NCBI GenBank assembly: GCA_963761425.1
Contig: CAVXGQ010000005.1
Location: 682,001-746,000 of the forward strand
Reading direction: 5' to 3'
DNA: 64,000 nucleotides
From: Bog-793 sp963761425
GTDB taxonomy: Bacteria; Actinomycetota; Acidimicrobiia; Acidimicrobiales; Bog-793
The notes below the pieces were generated by a model that did not search any database, was not told the origin of the DNA, and saw only the letters and a list, made by a program, of their open reading frames with translations. Shown piece after piece: positions 16,902 through 26,121 of this stretch; position 1 is the first letter of the stretch, and each line of letters starts with the position of its first letter. Made by a program: the position numbers and the translations under genes.

Positions 16902-17371
16902 CCCACCAGTCGAACGAGCCCAGGGACGAGGTGCGCCGGCTGGCCGCCGAGCTCCTCGAATACGCGATCTACGCCCCCCTCGGTGCCGCGGTGGTGGTCG
17001 CCGAGGAGCTGCCCGAGCTCGTGCGCCGCGGCCGTGAGCGGTTCGGCTCGCGCATCGCGCTCGCCCAGGTGCTCGGACGCGTGGCGGCCGACTCGGCCCG
17101 ACGTCGCGCCGGAGACTTCGTCCGGCACCCGGCAACCGACCGGGCCCCGGCCGGTCGGGACCGGCCGGCCGCCCACCCCGAGGAGTCCGCTCCAGCGCCG
17201 CACCTTCCCCTCTCGGACTACGACTCCCTCTCGGCCGCCGAGGTCATCTCCCGTCTCGCCGGCCTGAACCCCCACGACCTACGCGAGGTGCGGTCCTATG
17301 AGACAGCCCACCGGGCCCGGCGGACCGTGCTCAACCGGATTGCCCAGTTGCTCGGGGACTGGGGACAGTAG
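16898..17371 (+). CDS. Hypothetical helical protein with C-terminal conserved helical domain
   Basis: A 157-residue protein. An N-terminal helical region (about residues 10-60) includes an Ala/Val-rich stretch (YAPLGAAVVVAEELPELV) that could touch membrane. An Arg/Pro-rich linker follows. The C-terminal segment LPLSDYDSLSAAEVISRLAG, followed by a LRxVRxYE-type helix, recurs in several actinobacterial proteins, including ones annotated as lipid-droplet associated. That link is from memory and tentative. Translation is coupled to the DUF4193 gene by ATGA. Confidence 0.65.
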   Translation: MTHQSNEPRDEVRRLAAELLEYAIYAPLGAAVVVAEELPELVRRGRERFGSRIALAQVLGRVAADSARRRAGDFVRHPATDRAPAGRDRPAAHPEESAPAPHLPLSDYDSLSAAEVISRLAGLNPHDLREVRSYETAHRARRTVLNRIAQLLGDWGQ

Positions 17372-17376
17372 GGGCG

Positions 17377-17886
17377 ATGACGGTCGGCCCCGAGGGGGCC
17401 CGCCTCGCCCGCGAGGAGGACTTGCGGCCCATCGGCGAGCTTGCCGCCGCGCTCCTGGAGGGGCTCGGGGCGGCCCGCGGCGGCCCCCTCCTCGCCCGCT
17501 CACTCGGCTGGCTCCTCGAGCCGACCTCGCTGCGTCGCTGTCTGGGTGACCTCGATCGCTTCGGGGTCGTCGTCGGTACCTACGACGGCGCCGCCGTCGG
17601 GATCGGGCTCGTCGAGCACCCCTCCCCGGCCGACCTCGACGACGGCCCCGGCGACCGTGTCGCCGTCCTGCGCGTCCTCTACGTCGAGCCGGGCATGCGC
17701 GACGTCGGGGTCGGCGAGGCGATCCTCGACGAGGTCCTCCGGCTCGCGCGCGACCGGGGCGCCACCGCACTCGACGTGCTGACGCTGCCGGGGGATGGCG
17801 CCACCAAGTCCTTCCTCGAGGCCAGGGGCTTTCGGGCCCGCCTGCTCGTCATGAACCGGCCTTTCGGACCCGAGCTGGGGTCGTGA
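17377..17886 (+). CDS. GNAT family N-acetyltransferase
   Basis: A 169-residue acetyl-CoA-dependent acyltransferase of the GNAT fold. The core strand RVAVLRVLYVEPGMRDVGVG (about residues 92-111) leads into the acetyl-CoA loop, here RDVGVG, followed by a helix AILDEVLRLARDRG. The C-terminal strand-helix with FLEARGFRARLLVMNR is typical. The substrate cannot be predicted. It starts 5 bases after the preceding stop and overlaps the NUDIX gene by four bases, so it is in the same operon. Confidence 0.82.
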   Translation: MTVGPEGARLAREEDLRPIGELAAALLEGLGAARGGPLLARSLGWLLEPTSLRRCLGDLDRFGVVVGTYDGAAVGIGLVEHPSPADLDDGPGDRVAVLRVLYVEPGMRDVGVGEAILDEVLRLARDRGATALDVLTLPGDGATKSFLEARGFRARLLVMNRPFGPELGS

Positions 17887-18287
17887 GCCTGCCGACGACC
17901 CTCTGTGTGGGCGTCGTCGACGTGGAAGATGGCGCGCTGCTGCTGGTACGACGCCGCCACGACCCCGGAGCGGGGCGCTGGTCGTTGCCCGGTGGCCGTG
18001 TCGAGGCGAACGAGACCTTGCGCCAAGCGGCGGCGCGTGAAGCGACGGAGGAGACCGGGCTCAGGCTCGGAATCGGCGACCTGCTCGGAACGACCGAGAT
18101 CGCCACCTCCGAGGAACGCCTCGTGATCTGTGATTTTCTCGCCCGGCGGGAGGACGCCGTCCAGATCCCACACGCGGCGAGCGATGCCACCGAGGCGGAG
18201 TTCGTGCCGCTTTCGTCGGTCGGGAACCTAGACCTCGTCGATGGGCTCGAGCCGTGGCTCCTCGGCCACGGTGTCCTCGTCAGGTGA
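17883..18287 (+). CDS. NUDIX hydrolase
   Basis: A 134-residue pyrophosphohydrolase. The Nudix box is complete: GGRVEANE, then x6, then AREATEETGL, with the metal-binding Glu pair in REATEE (about residues 36-58). The N-terminal strand with LLLVRRRHDPGAGRWSLPGG suggests an ADP-ribose or nucleotide-type substrate, but this is not firm. The GTG start overlaps the GNAT stop (GTGA). Its 3' end overlaps the convergent minus-strand gene by 60 bases. Confidence 0.88.
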   Translation: MSLPTTLCVGVVDVEDGALLLVRRRHDPGAGRWSLPGGRVEANETLRQAAAREATEETGLRLGIGDLLGTTEIATSEERLVICDFLARREDAVQIPHAASDATEAEFVPLSSVGNLDLVDGLEPWLLGHGVLVR

Positions 18288-20047
18288 CGCCGTCGCGGCC
18301 GTTACGGCGACCGCCGACTCCGCTTCGGAAACCGGCCCTGGGTTCTCGTCGGGCGACTCCTCGTTGGCGGGGTCAAGAACCTCCTGCGGGTCGCCGGCCG
18401 GTGGCGCGAGCTTCTCGCCCGGCCCCGGGGCATCCGCGGTCGCCAGATGCGGGTCGGCCGCTTCGGGATCCTCGGGGGCCCGGCCCGCGACGAGCTGCGC
18501 CTGTTCGACCACCAGTGCACCTCCCGCGGGGGAACTCGGCTCGGTCCCCTCACCTGAGGTCTCTTCATCCGTCGCTGGCGGCATCGTCACGTCGCCCTCG
18601 GCGAGCAGCGCGACCGTCGCGGATCCCGGCTCGGTCCCGGGGGCCTTCCCCCGGGGGTGTCGTGGCGCTCGCGGTTTGGTGGCCGGCTTGGCCAACCGCA
18701 AGGACACCGGTCGCGGTGGGGGCGGCATTCGCAGTCCCAACAAGGGCGCGAGCGCTGGAATCCGCCCCGCGACCAGGGTCGCTGCCCGCCGGACCGCCCC
18801 CGAGGAATCCTCGGGCAGCCCCGCCGGCTTGATCGAGCGTCGCACCGGAGACGCGGCGGCCGCCTCCAACAGGGCGAGCCAGCGGTCGACGGAACTCGAC
18901 GCCGCCAGCGCCGTGCCGGCGGCGTCGCTCAAGGGCTGAACCAACGACGCGGAGATTCGCGCCCCAGGATCTGGAGGACGGGCGGATAGACGCAGGGCGT
19001 GAAGCACACGTCCTTCGTCAAGCGCCCGAGTGATGTCCCCCTCCCAGCTGGCCCGGAGCTTCGCCAACCGGACCTTCGAGCGCGTCGCGGATGGTTCCCA
19101 ACAGCTCGCGGCCGTGTTCGTCGCGTGGCGACGCTCCGAGGACCGTCGCGCGCAACTCCCGCAAAGAGATCCGGTCGAGATGCGCCACGGCCGTCTCGGC
19201 CCGGTCGAGCCAGACCGCCTGGCGAACGGGGGAGAGGAACTGCTCGGCGAGCGCCACGATCGCCTCACCGCCAACGGCAGGCCGGCCAGCGGCGAGGGCC
19301 GCCGACTGCTCGTCGGCGAGGGCCCGACGCACCGCTGGCATGCCGCCCACGGCGATCCGTTCGGCGATCGGGCGCTGTTCCGGCGGAAGAGTCGCGAAGT
19401 ACTCATCGCGATGGGCAGTTCCGGGCACCAGACGTTCCGGTCGGGAGCGCACCCGCCGGGGCGGCACCGGCGCCAAGGACGGCGTCGACACCGGCTCCAC
19501 CTCGGCCGCGGTCGGGCGGCCCGGGCGTGGCACCACCGAACGACCGCGCCGAGAGGCGCCCTCGCGAACGGTGCGGGTTCCGAGATCGCGCTCGCGTGGG
19601 ACCCGCCGGCGCTCGGTTTGCTCAGGTCTCGGCCGACCCTCTCCGCGCGGGCGGCTTGATCGACCTTCCCCACGCGGGCGGGAAGGAGCGGCGGACCGCT
19701 CACGAAGGCGTGCCGGGCCGGTCCCGTCAAAGGGGTGTTCACGTTTGCCGCGCCCTGACCTCGGGATGAGGGAGGTCGTGACGAGGCCGGACTGGTCAGA
19801 CTTCACCGGTACAAGTTCGATCCGCTCCTGCGACTCCACACGCTCGCGTGCCGGCAGCACCGACACGACGGTGATCCCCTCGAGCTCGAACTCTGCTTCG
19901 ACGCGCAGGACGCTCCCCACCTTGGCCCCGTCCTCGAGCAGCTTGCCCGCGATCACGCCACGCGGCTCCCCGCGCGCCGGCAGCCCGCCACGTCCAAGTC
20001 CCGTCGTGCCGGGTCGAGGTCAGTTCAATGTCCAAACGCCTCGCCAT
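18228..20047 (-). CDS. Large hypothetical protein read in three frames (two apparent indels)
   Basis: A coherent protein of about 605 residues is recovered only by joining three frames. The start MARRLDIELTSTRHDGTWTW is in one frame, RGVIAGKLLEDGAKVG to about residue 320 in the second, and KVRLAKLRASWEGDITRALD to the end in the third. The junctions are in a CCCC run at 19968-19971 and near 19078. Removing one base at each gives a length divisible by three. The N-terminus looks like a small beta-barrel (VEAEFELEGITVVSVL). The middle and C-terminus are Arg/Pro- or Glu/Ala-rich with helical parts. No family is recognised. A TAGGTT element lies 10 bases before the ATG. Confidence 0.6.
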
Positions 20048-20057
20048 GCCGACGGTC

Positions 20058-20063
20058 AACCTA
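20058..20063 (-). promoter_or_regulatory. -10 element of the large hypothetical gene, leaderless type
   Basis: On the minus strand TAGGTT is followed after 10 bases by the ATG at 20047, again without a ribosome binding site. Confidence 0.35.
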
Positions 20064-20577
20064 CCGCCTCGGCAACTACCACGGGAATCCTCCGGCGCCA
20101 CCCGACTGACGCGTCTTACGTCGGCCCAGTCGCCATGGCCCGGGCAACCGTGAATCAATGGCACCGGCCCCCGACTCACCCCTGGCACTTCGAAAGCCGA
20201 CGCCATCCGGCAACGACTCCATCGCGCGAAGGATCCGCCCCCACCCGAGCACCCCTCGACGCCGATGAGGACGCAACGAGCGCGGTTGGCGTAGCCGGGA
20301 CGCCGCGACGCCATCACCGGCTCCGAGGAACTGAGGGTTCCTCACTCAGCGTGCCGTATCCAACACAAAGCGCGGTGGACGAAGCTTCCGCCCAGCTGAT
20401 GGCACTGCGTCGCTAAATAACCACGTCACAAGCGACGTTAGGTGTGGCAGATGGGGCAGCTGCATTGAGATTGTCCAAAGTGCGCGCTGTGCCTGCTGTT
20501 GGTAAAGCAAGGAAAGTTAATTGAAGGTGCAAAAAGCACAGGGCCTTGCCAGGCCAGAGATCAAGGAGGCTTCAAGC
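20064..20577. other. Long intergenic region at the start of the accessory stretch
   Basis: About 510 bases with no convincing gene on either strand. Base composition becomes visibly richer in A and T after about 20400. The stretch ends in a CAAGGAGG ribosome binding site for the secreted protein at 20578. It marks the switch from the conserved block to accessory genes. Confidence 0.5.
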
Positions 20578-21234
20578 ATGTTTTCACGGGCGATCGCAAG
20601 ACCCGCGAAATTGCATAAACGGACCAAGTTCTGGTCTCGCCGATCGATCATCGTCTCCGCCGCCATCGGTTGCCTGATGGCCGGTGGGGGGGCGTATGCC
20701 GCGTCGAGCTGGGTGGTCGGTCTGGGTGCCGGATCAAGCGGAGAAGGTCAGTCTGCGAGCATCCAGAACCTGACTATCACCGCCGTCGCGACACCATCGG
20801 CGTCCAACTTGCTGTACCCGGGAGGCATGGGTGACGTCGTGGTGACGATCACCAATCCGAACCCATTCCCCGTGACCATCACCGCGGTGCAGCTGCCAAC
20901 CAATACGACCTACGCGACCGGGTACACGACGAGTTCGCTCACCACGACCCAGACCGGATGTCTCGCCTCGACGCCGAGCGACGTGACATGGTACGACTCC
21001 ACCGCCACCAGCGGGAGCTCGCACACGCTCACCACCGCTCTCACCGTGGCGGCCTCCGGGCAATCCAACAACCCGCTGACGGTCACGCTCACGGACGACG
21101 CGAGCATGACCAGCGCCGCCCCAGCCGCCTGTGCAGGGACCTACTTCTCGATGCCGTCGCTCACGGGCATTACGGCATCGGGCGGAGCGGCAACCGCCAC
21201 GACGAGCCCGGCGACTGACGCCTGGACCTCATAA
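20578..21234 (+). CDS. Secreted beta-rich protein with signal peptide
   Basis: A 218-residue protein. A basic N-terminus and hydrophobic core (SIIVSAAIGCLMAGGGAYAAS) form a signal peptide, with cleavage likely after AYA near residue 42. The mature part is rich in Thr, Ser and Val with alternating strands. VVVTITNPNPFPVTITAVQL looks like an Ig- or DUF11-like strand pair. Two cysteines (GCL and ACAG) could form a disulfide outside the cell. The start was placed at the ATG after CAAGGAGG, not the upstream TTG. It lies 18 bases from a second secreted protein. Probably a surface or filament component; function unproven. Confidence 0.7.
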   Translation: MFSRAIARPAKLHKRTKFWSRRSIIVSAAIGCLMAGGGAYAASSWVVGLGAGSSGEGQSASIQNLTITAVATPSASNLLYPGGMGDVVVTITNPNPFPVTITAVQLPTNTTYATGYTTSSLTTTQTGCLASTPSDVTWYDSTATSGSSHTLTTALTVAASGQSNNPLTVTLTDDASMTSAAPAACAGTYFSMPSLTGITASGGAATATTSPATDAWTS

Positions 21235-21252
21235 GACGCTGGTCACAATCCC

Positions 21253-21741
21253 ATGTTGAGTTGCGGGATGGCAGTTCCGGCGACGGGGAGAGTCTCCCCT
21301 CGGTGGCTGGTTCTCGCCGTCGTGCTCTCGGTTGGTCTCCTCGGCCCGGTACAACCAGCCGCAGGGACCACCTGGACTGTCGCCCTTGCAACCGCCAGTA
21401 GGGGAGAGGCGGCTTCGATGGCCGCCTCTCCCCCCACTGGCGTCACCGCGACATGCACCTCGTCCACCGGATACACGATCAACGTTTCCTGGACGGCAAG
21501 CGCGCACGCAACGAGCTATACAATCTACCAGGCGAAGTCGACGACGACGACTCCCGGGACCTACAGCTCAGCCAAGTCAGGCGCCACCGGCACCTCATGG
21601 CCGACCGGCACGTTAACCACCGGCTACAACTACTGGTACGAGGTCGCAGCCGTCTACAGCACGAAATGGACGAGCGCGAAATCGGCCGCCACCGGTGAGA
21701 CGACGATCAGCTCAACGAACCCCGAGTGCCAGCAACCCTAG
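21253..21741 (+). CDS. Secreted single fibronectin type III domain protein
   Basis: A 162-residue protein with a signal peptide (WLVLAVVLSVGLLGPVQPAAG) and one fibronectin type III-like domain, from PPTGVTATCTSSTGYTINVS to the strand YNYWYEVAAVYSTKWTSAKS. The Trp and Tyr core positions of the fold are present. Two cysteines may form a disulfide. A second ATG at 21268 could be the true start. It is probably co-transcribed with the previous secreted protein. A binding role at the cell surface is inferred only from the domain type. Confidence 0.68.
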   Translation: MLSCGMAVPATGRVSPRWLVLAVVLSVGLLGPVQPAAGTTWTVALATASRGEAASMAASPPTGVTATCTSSTGYTINVSWTASAHATSYTIYQAKSTTTTPGTYSSAKSGATGTSWPTGTLTTGYNYWYEVAAVYSTKWTSAKSAATGETTISSTNPECQQP

Positions 21742-21973
21742 ACAGCCGCGACGGTCACTCCTTCGTACCGGGCGACAAATCCACCCGACATACCCGCCTG
21801 CAAGCCCTCCGAACCGACCACCGGTATCGGTCGTCGTCCAGCGCGCGCCATAGCCCGACCGGTACAGTCCCTGTTACCGGAGCTCGCTGCTCCGTTCGCC
21901 GCTTTGCGCCACTTCGACATGTGGACGCGAAAAGGGACGACTGAACTCGAGACAAACAACAAGGAGGCCGACG
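21742..21973. other. Leader region of trpB2 with small hairpins
   Basis: No gene is seen. A 6-bp stem (CCGGTA at 21859-21864 with TACCGG at 21875-21880) overlaps a possible TACAGT -10 element (21863-21868). An AAGGAGG ribosome binding site follows near 21962. No Trp-rich leader peptide was found, so attenuation is not supported. Confidence 0.3.
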
Positions 21974-23224
21974 ATGCGCTGGCTCCTTCCCGAAGATCGA
22001 CTTCCTACCGCATGGTTCAACGTCGTACCCCACCTTCCGGCGCCGCTCGATCCACCGCTGCACCCGGTGACCCGCGAACCAATTGGTCCAGACGATCTCG
22101 CACCGCTCTTTCCCATGGCGCTCATCGGTCAGGAGGTCACCGCCGATCCCTGGGTCGACATCCCGGGCGAAGTCCTCGACGTGTTGAGGGCCTGGCGACC
22201 CACGCCACTCGTGCGCGCCGAGCGACTCGAACGCGCCCTTGAGACACCGGCGCGTATTTACTACAAGGACGAATCGGTTTCGCCCGCTGGTTCTCACAAA
22301 CCGAATACGGCCGTGCCTCAGGCGTTCTACAACCGCACGGAAGGCGTCTCCCGGCTGGCGACCGAGACCGGGGCGGGCCAATGGGGGAGCGCGCTCGCTC
22401 TTGCCTGCTCGCTGTTCGGCTTGGAATGCAAGGTGTACATGGTCCGTGCCTCGTTCGAGCAGAAGCCTTACCGGCGGGTGATGATGGAAGTCTGGGGAGC
22501 GGAAGTCGAACCCTCACCGGTCGATGATCCCGGACACCCCGGTTCGCTCGGTGCGGCGATCAGTGACGCGGTCCGGGACGTGGTGACCCATGAGCATTCC
22601 CACTACTCACTCGGCTCGGTGCTGAACCACGTTTTGTTGCATCAGACGGTGATCGGACTTGAAGCCAAGGAGCAGATGCATCTCGCCGGTGAGGAGCGAC
22701 CGGACATTGTCATCGGCTGCTGCGGGGGTGGATCCAACTTCGGAGGGATCTCCTCGCCGTTCGTGCCTGACGAGGGGGTGGACCTTCTCGCGGTGGAGCC
22801 CACGGCGTGCCCGACCCTCACCAAGGGACCCTTCGACTACGACTTCGGTGATACCGCCGGGATGACCCCCTTGCTCGCCATGTACACGCTCGGACACGAT
22901 TTCGTGCCGCCCTCGATCCACGCCGGGGGACTCCGCTACCACGGCGACGCCCCGATCATCTCCAACCTCGTGAAGCACGGCCGGATGCGAGCAGTCGCCT
23001 ACCCGCAGCTCAAGGTGTTCGAAGCCGCTGTCCAGTTCGCCCGCACCCAGGGAACGATCCCCGCACCAGAGACGGCCCACGCCATCCGGGCGGTGATCGA
23101 CGAGGCAATCACCGCCAAGGAAACGGGCCAGGAAAAGGTCATCCTGTTCTCGTACTCCGGCCACGGACTGCTCGATCTGAGCGCTTACGACGACTACATC
23201 CATGGCCGAATGGTTGACGCCTGA
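21974..23224 (+). CDS. trpB: Tryptophan synthase beta chain, TrpB2 type
   Basis: PLP enzyme of the TrpB2 subgroup, which makes tryptophan from indole or indole-like donors and L-serine. At 416 residues, with the extended N-terminus typical of TrpB2. The PLP lysine is K109 in the GSHKPNTA motif. The phosphate-binding glycine loop is GCCGGGSNFGG near residue 250. No trpA is adjacent, which is usual for trpB2 and suggests salvage or a stand-alone role. A clear AAGGAGG lies before the ATG. Confidence 0.9.
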   Translation: MRWLLPEDRLPTAWFNVVPHLPAPLDPPLHPVTREPIGPDDLAPLFPMALIGQEVTADPWVDIPGEVLDVLRAWRPTPLVRAERLERALETPARIYYKDESVSPAGSHKPNTAVPQAFYNRTEGVSRLATETGAGQWGSALALACSLFGLECKVYMVRASFEQKPYRRVMMEVWGAEVEPSPVDDPGHPGSLGAAISDAVRDVVTHEHSHYSLGSVLNHVLLHQTVIGLEAKEQMHLAGEERPDIVIGCCGGGSNFGGISSPFVPDEGVDLLAVEPTACPTLTKGPFDYDFGDTAGMTPLLAMYTLGHDFVPPSIHAGGLRYHGDAPIISNLVKHGRMRAVAYPQLKVFEAAVQFARTQGTIPAPETAHAIRAVIDEAITAKETGQEKVILFSYSGHGLLDLSAYDDYIHGRMVDA

Positions 23225-23683
23225 CGTCCGACACCTGGTCGAAGCGACAGGGAGAAGGGAAGGACCGAAGCACTAAGGCGAGACGAGACCGCCGCGCGGA
23301 AGCCGACCCGGCTCCCGAACAACGAGTGCCCACACACCACGGCTGCCGATCTGAAAGAGACGGCGAACCCCCCACCCATCGGGGAGCAAGCCCATCAAGG
23401 TCAGGTAGTTGAGAATCCACGGGATCACGGCGACAACTCCTGAGCTGGTCCAAGTTGGTTTGGTCGGGGTGCGGAACCGGGATGAAACCCTCGCGATCGT
23501 TCCAACCTCTGACCGTGTCCGAGGTGTTCGCCAGGGGCAATACCTAAGACAGACACGCACACCCAGGCGGCATGGTCATCCGGGTGGCCACCACGAGCAG
23601 CAATTACCCATGACAACGATCGGATAGCGGATATCCTCGTTTCTGGAAACGCCGGGTCGAGACAGGCGAGTGGCTGAGTTTGC
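23225..23683. other. Intergenic region, no supported gene
   Basis: About 460 bases between trpB2 and the WD40 protein. Open frames here lack starts with ribosome binding sites and have no domain-like composition. It could hold the eroded 5' part of the WD40 gene. Confidence 0.4.
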
Positions 23684-24742
23684 GTGCCCATTGGCACGCT
23701 GGCTCGGGGACACGTGCCGACTCAACTCCGAATTAGGTCCGCTGTTTGCCTCCGAGAGAGGACCAAGACGTTGCCATTCTGGGATCAGATTGCACGTCGA
23801 CGGCCACTACCGGACCAACCTTCCACCAGCGACGAACAACCTCGTGCACTGGAAGGGCACACCGGCCCGGTCGCAGGCGTAGCTTTCAGCGGGGCAGGAG
23901 ACTTGCTTGCCTCCGCAAGCCACGACGACACGGTGCGAATCTGGGACCCAGACACAGGTGAGTGCCAGCGCGTGCTCGAGGGGCATACGGGCTGGACCGT
24001 CGGTGTCGCCTTCAGCCCTAAGGGAAGCCTGCTCGCCTCGGCCAGTGTTGACAAGACGATCCGGCTCTGGGATCCCGACACAGGCGAGTGTCTGCGAACG
24101 CTCGAAGGACACACGGGCGCGGTTTACGGCACCGCGTTCAACCTTGAAGGATCCCTGCTCGCCACGGCGGGCGCTGACAACAGGGTTCAGCTCTGGGATC
24201 CCGACACAGGTGAGTCTCTGCGAACGCTCGAAGCCCCTACGGGCTCGGTACTGGACGTCGCTTTCAGCCCCGACGGAACTCTGCTCGCCACCGCGACCGC
24301 CGACAAGAAAACGCGGCTGTGGGATCCGGCGAGCGGCGAGTGTCTGAAAGAACTCGAAGGCCACAGAGGTCCTGTGTGGGCGGTCGCCTTCAATCCCGAC
24401 GGAACCCTGCTCGCCTCGGCCGGTGTCGACAAGACGGTACGGCTGTGGGACCCGGTAACCGGCGAGTGCCTGGGCACTCTCTCACGCCACACCAGCTGGG
24501 TGTCGGACGTCGCCTTCAGCCCGGACGGAAGCCTCCTCGCGTCCGCGGGGGAGGACAACACTGTCCGCCTCTGGGATCCCACCAGTGGCGCGTGCCTGCA
24601 CACACTCGAGGGCCATGCCGGCTGGGTGCTCGCCGTCGCCTTCAGCCCAAAGGGAGGCCTCCTTGCGTCCGCGAGCGACGACCAGACGATCCGCCTTTGG
24701 CGACCGTCAATCGCACCTGTTCCACCTCAGTCCGCCATCTGA
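23684..24742 (+). CDS. WD40-repeat protein, single seven-bladed propeller
   Basis: A 352-residue protein. Seven consecutive WD40 repeats of 42 residues (about residues 56-349) each run from LEGHTG to LWDP, enough for one closed beta-propeller. No enzymatic domain is present. The ~55 residues before the first repeat are Arg-rich with no clear fold, the GTG start has no ribosome binding site, and a TTG at 23771 is another option. The gene may therefore be a 5'-truncated remnant of a larger regulator such as a kinase or STAND protein with a WD40 tail. Protein-binding scaffold is the most that can be said. Confidence 0.7.
   Translation: MPIGTLARGHVPTQLRIRSAVCLRERTKTLPFWDQIARRRPLPDQPSTSDEQPRALEGHTGPVAGVAFSGAGDLLASASHDDTVRIWDPDTGECQRVLEGHTGWTVGVAFSPKGSLLASASVDKTIRLWDPDTGECLRTLEGHTGAVYGTAFNLEGSLLATAGADNRVQLWDPDTGESLRTLEAPTGSVLDVAFSPDGTLLATATADKKTRLWDPASGECLKELEGHRGPVWAVAFNPDGTLLASAGVDKTVRLWDPVTGECLGTLSRHTSWVSDVAFSPDGSLLASAGEDNTVRLWDPTSGACLHTLEGHAGWVLAVAFSPKGGLLASASDDQTIRLWRPSIAPVPPQSAI
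23849..24730 (+). repeat. Seven tandem 126-bp WD40-coding repeats
   Basis: Repeats of 126 bases share long identical stretches, such as the segments coding WDPDTGEC and LEGHTG. Similarity at DNA level suggests recent internal duplication or gene conversion. Confidence 0.8.
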
Positions 24743-24978
24743 TTACTCCACCAGCCCCATAAGAAAAACCACTCGACGCCGCTCATTACTGCCGGAGCCT
24801 GACCCGGTTCTCCGCCACAGATCTCCTTCCCGTTGTCCCCACCCGCCTCCATCCGACCTTCGATGGGGGAGTTCCAGCTTGAGCGACACCCGAATAGATT
24901 CACCACGACCTTACGCGATACTTACATAACGAACCTTATCGGCGGTCTACCCAGCAGCTGGCAAGCGCCCAGCGCAGC

Positions 24979-25980
24979 TCAAATCTCCGCTTGCCACTCC
25001 TCGAATCTCTCCACCGCGTCGAAGCCGATCGCTCTATTGATCGCGATCATCGGGGCGTTCTCCGTCGCGGTCCAGGTTTGTACGGTCTCGACGGCGTCGA
25101 GACTGCCCGTAAGGAGACGGAGGTTCGCGATCTTGATCCGCAGTCCGAGGCGGTGCCCGCGATGATCGCGTTCGACCAGCGTGGCCCACTGATAGGCGAT
25201 GCTCGGTCGGGAACTCGGAATCGCGATCTCCGTGATCGCGACGAGGCGGTTGGTGACAACATGGCGAGCTGCAGTGGCGGCTCGCATCCGACCGCGAGCA
25301 ATCGTTTCTCGCTCCGAATCGCGGATGCGGGCCGCGTCCCAACGTTCTGCTTCTACGCTGAGCCCGCCCATCGGCGCCTCCGTGAGGAAGTTTCCCCACA
25401 GTCGCGCAGCGTCGTCCAGGAGGTCTTCGGGGGCATGATCGGTCCATTGGAGGAGTTCGTAGTTCCTCGAGCACGACGAGGCCTGCTCTTCGAGGCGGTG
25501 TAACGCATCTCGGTCGATCGTCGCCAACTTCAGCTCGCTGCGCATCTCCTCCAGGACCAGACGGGCACCCACGGCCTTGGCGAACCACTCCCCCGCCGAG
25601 GTGCCGTCGAACGGTGCACCCACCCGTCCGGCGATCACGCAGCGGCCGGCAACTCGACATTGCTCACGCAAGAACTCGAACATCTGCCGTCCATAACCTC
25701 GCCGGCGCAGACGGGGTGGAACGATGATCTCGATCGAAGCGAAACGCAGGTTGTCGACCATCGGGAGCTCTGTCATCCCGATCGCGGCCGCTTCGCCATC
25801 GGCATAGGCAACGTAGAAGGTCTTCATCTGATAGGAAGACCCGCCGGACAGCAACCCGACGACCTCCTCCAGCGGATCCGCGAGGAGTCCCGGGTGATCG
25901 AACGGGACAGCAACCTCGCTGATCGCATGCCAAGTGGCGGCTCCCGCCTCGTCGACGACCTTCTCAACGTGAAGTCCCAC
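24979..25980 (-). CDS. Tandem GNAT acetyltransferase
   Basis: A 333-residue protein with two GNAT-like domains. In the first (about residues 1-155) the acetyl-CoA loop is RRRGYGRQMFEFLREQC after the strand FASIEIIVPPRL. In the second (about 165-333) it is RDHRGHRLGLRIKIANLRLL after YQWATLVE. The layout resembles mycothiol synthase and actinobacterial antibiotic-acetylating tandem GNATs, but the substrate is not predictable. The GTG start at 25980 begins directly at the first strand. It stands alone on the minus strand. Confidence 0.82.
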   Translation of the reverse strand: MGLHVEKVVDEAGAATWHAISEVAVPFDHPGLLADPLEEVVGLLSGGSSYQMKTFYVAYADGEAAAIGMTELPMVDNLRFASIEIIVPPRLRRRGYGRQMFEFLREQCRVAGRCVIAGRVGAPFDGTSAGEWFAKAVGARLVLEEMRSELKLATIDRDALHRLEEQASSCSRNYELLQWTDHAPEDLLDDAARLWGNFLTEAPMGGLSVEAERWDAARIRDSERETIARGRMRAATAARHVVTNRLVAITEIAIPSSRPSIAYQWATLVERDHRGHRLGLRIKIANLRLLTGSLDAVETVQTWTATENAPMIAINRAIGFDAVERFEEWQAEI

Positions 25981-26121
25981 ACCCGCTGTCTACAGGTCGG
26001 AACCCGAGCCGGGCGAATTCCCCCATTACCCCGGAGTAACCCGCGTAGGCTGGCCAAACTCTCTCGACTAGCCGCCCTGACCGAGGGCGCTAGCACTGAG
26101 TCGCCCGGTGATTGAAGAACC

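Noticed and set aside
21742..21973. Tryptophan attenuator or T-box upstream of trpB2
   Set aside because: Two small hairpins exist, but no Trp-codon leader peptide, T-box sequence or terminator pair was found.
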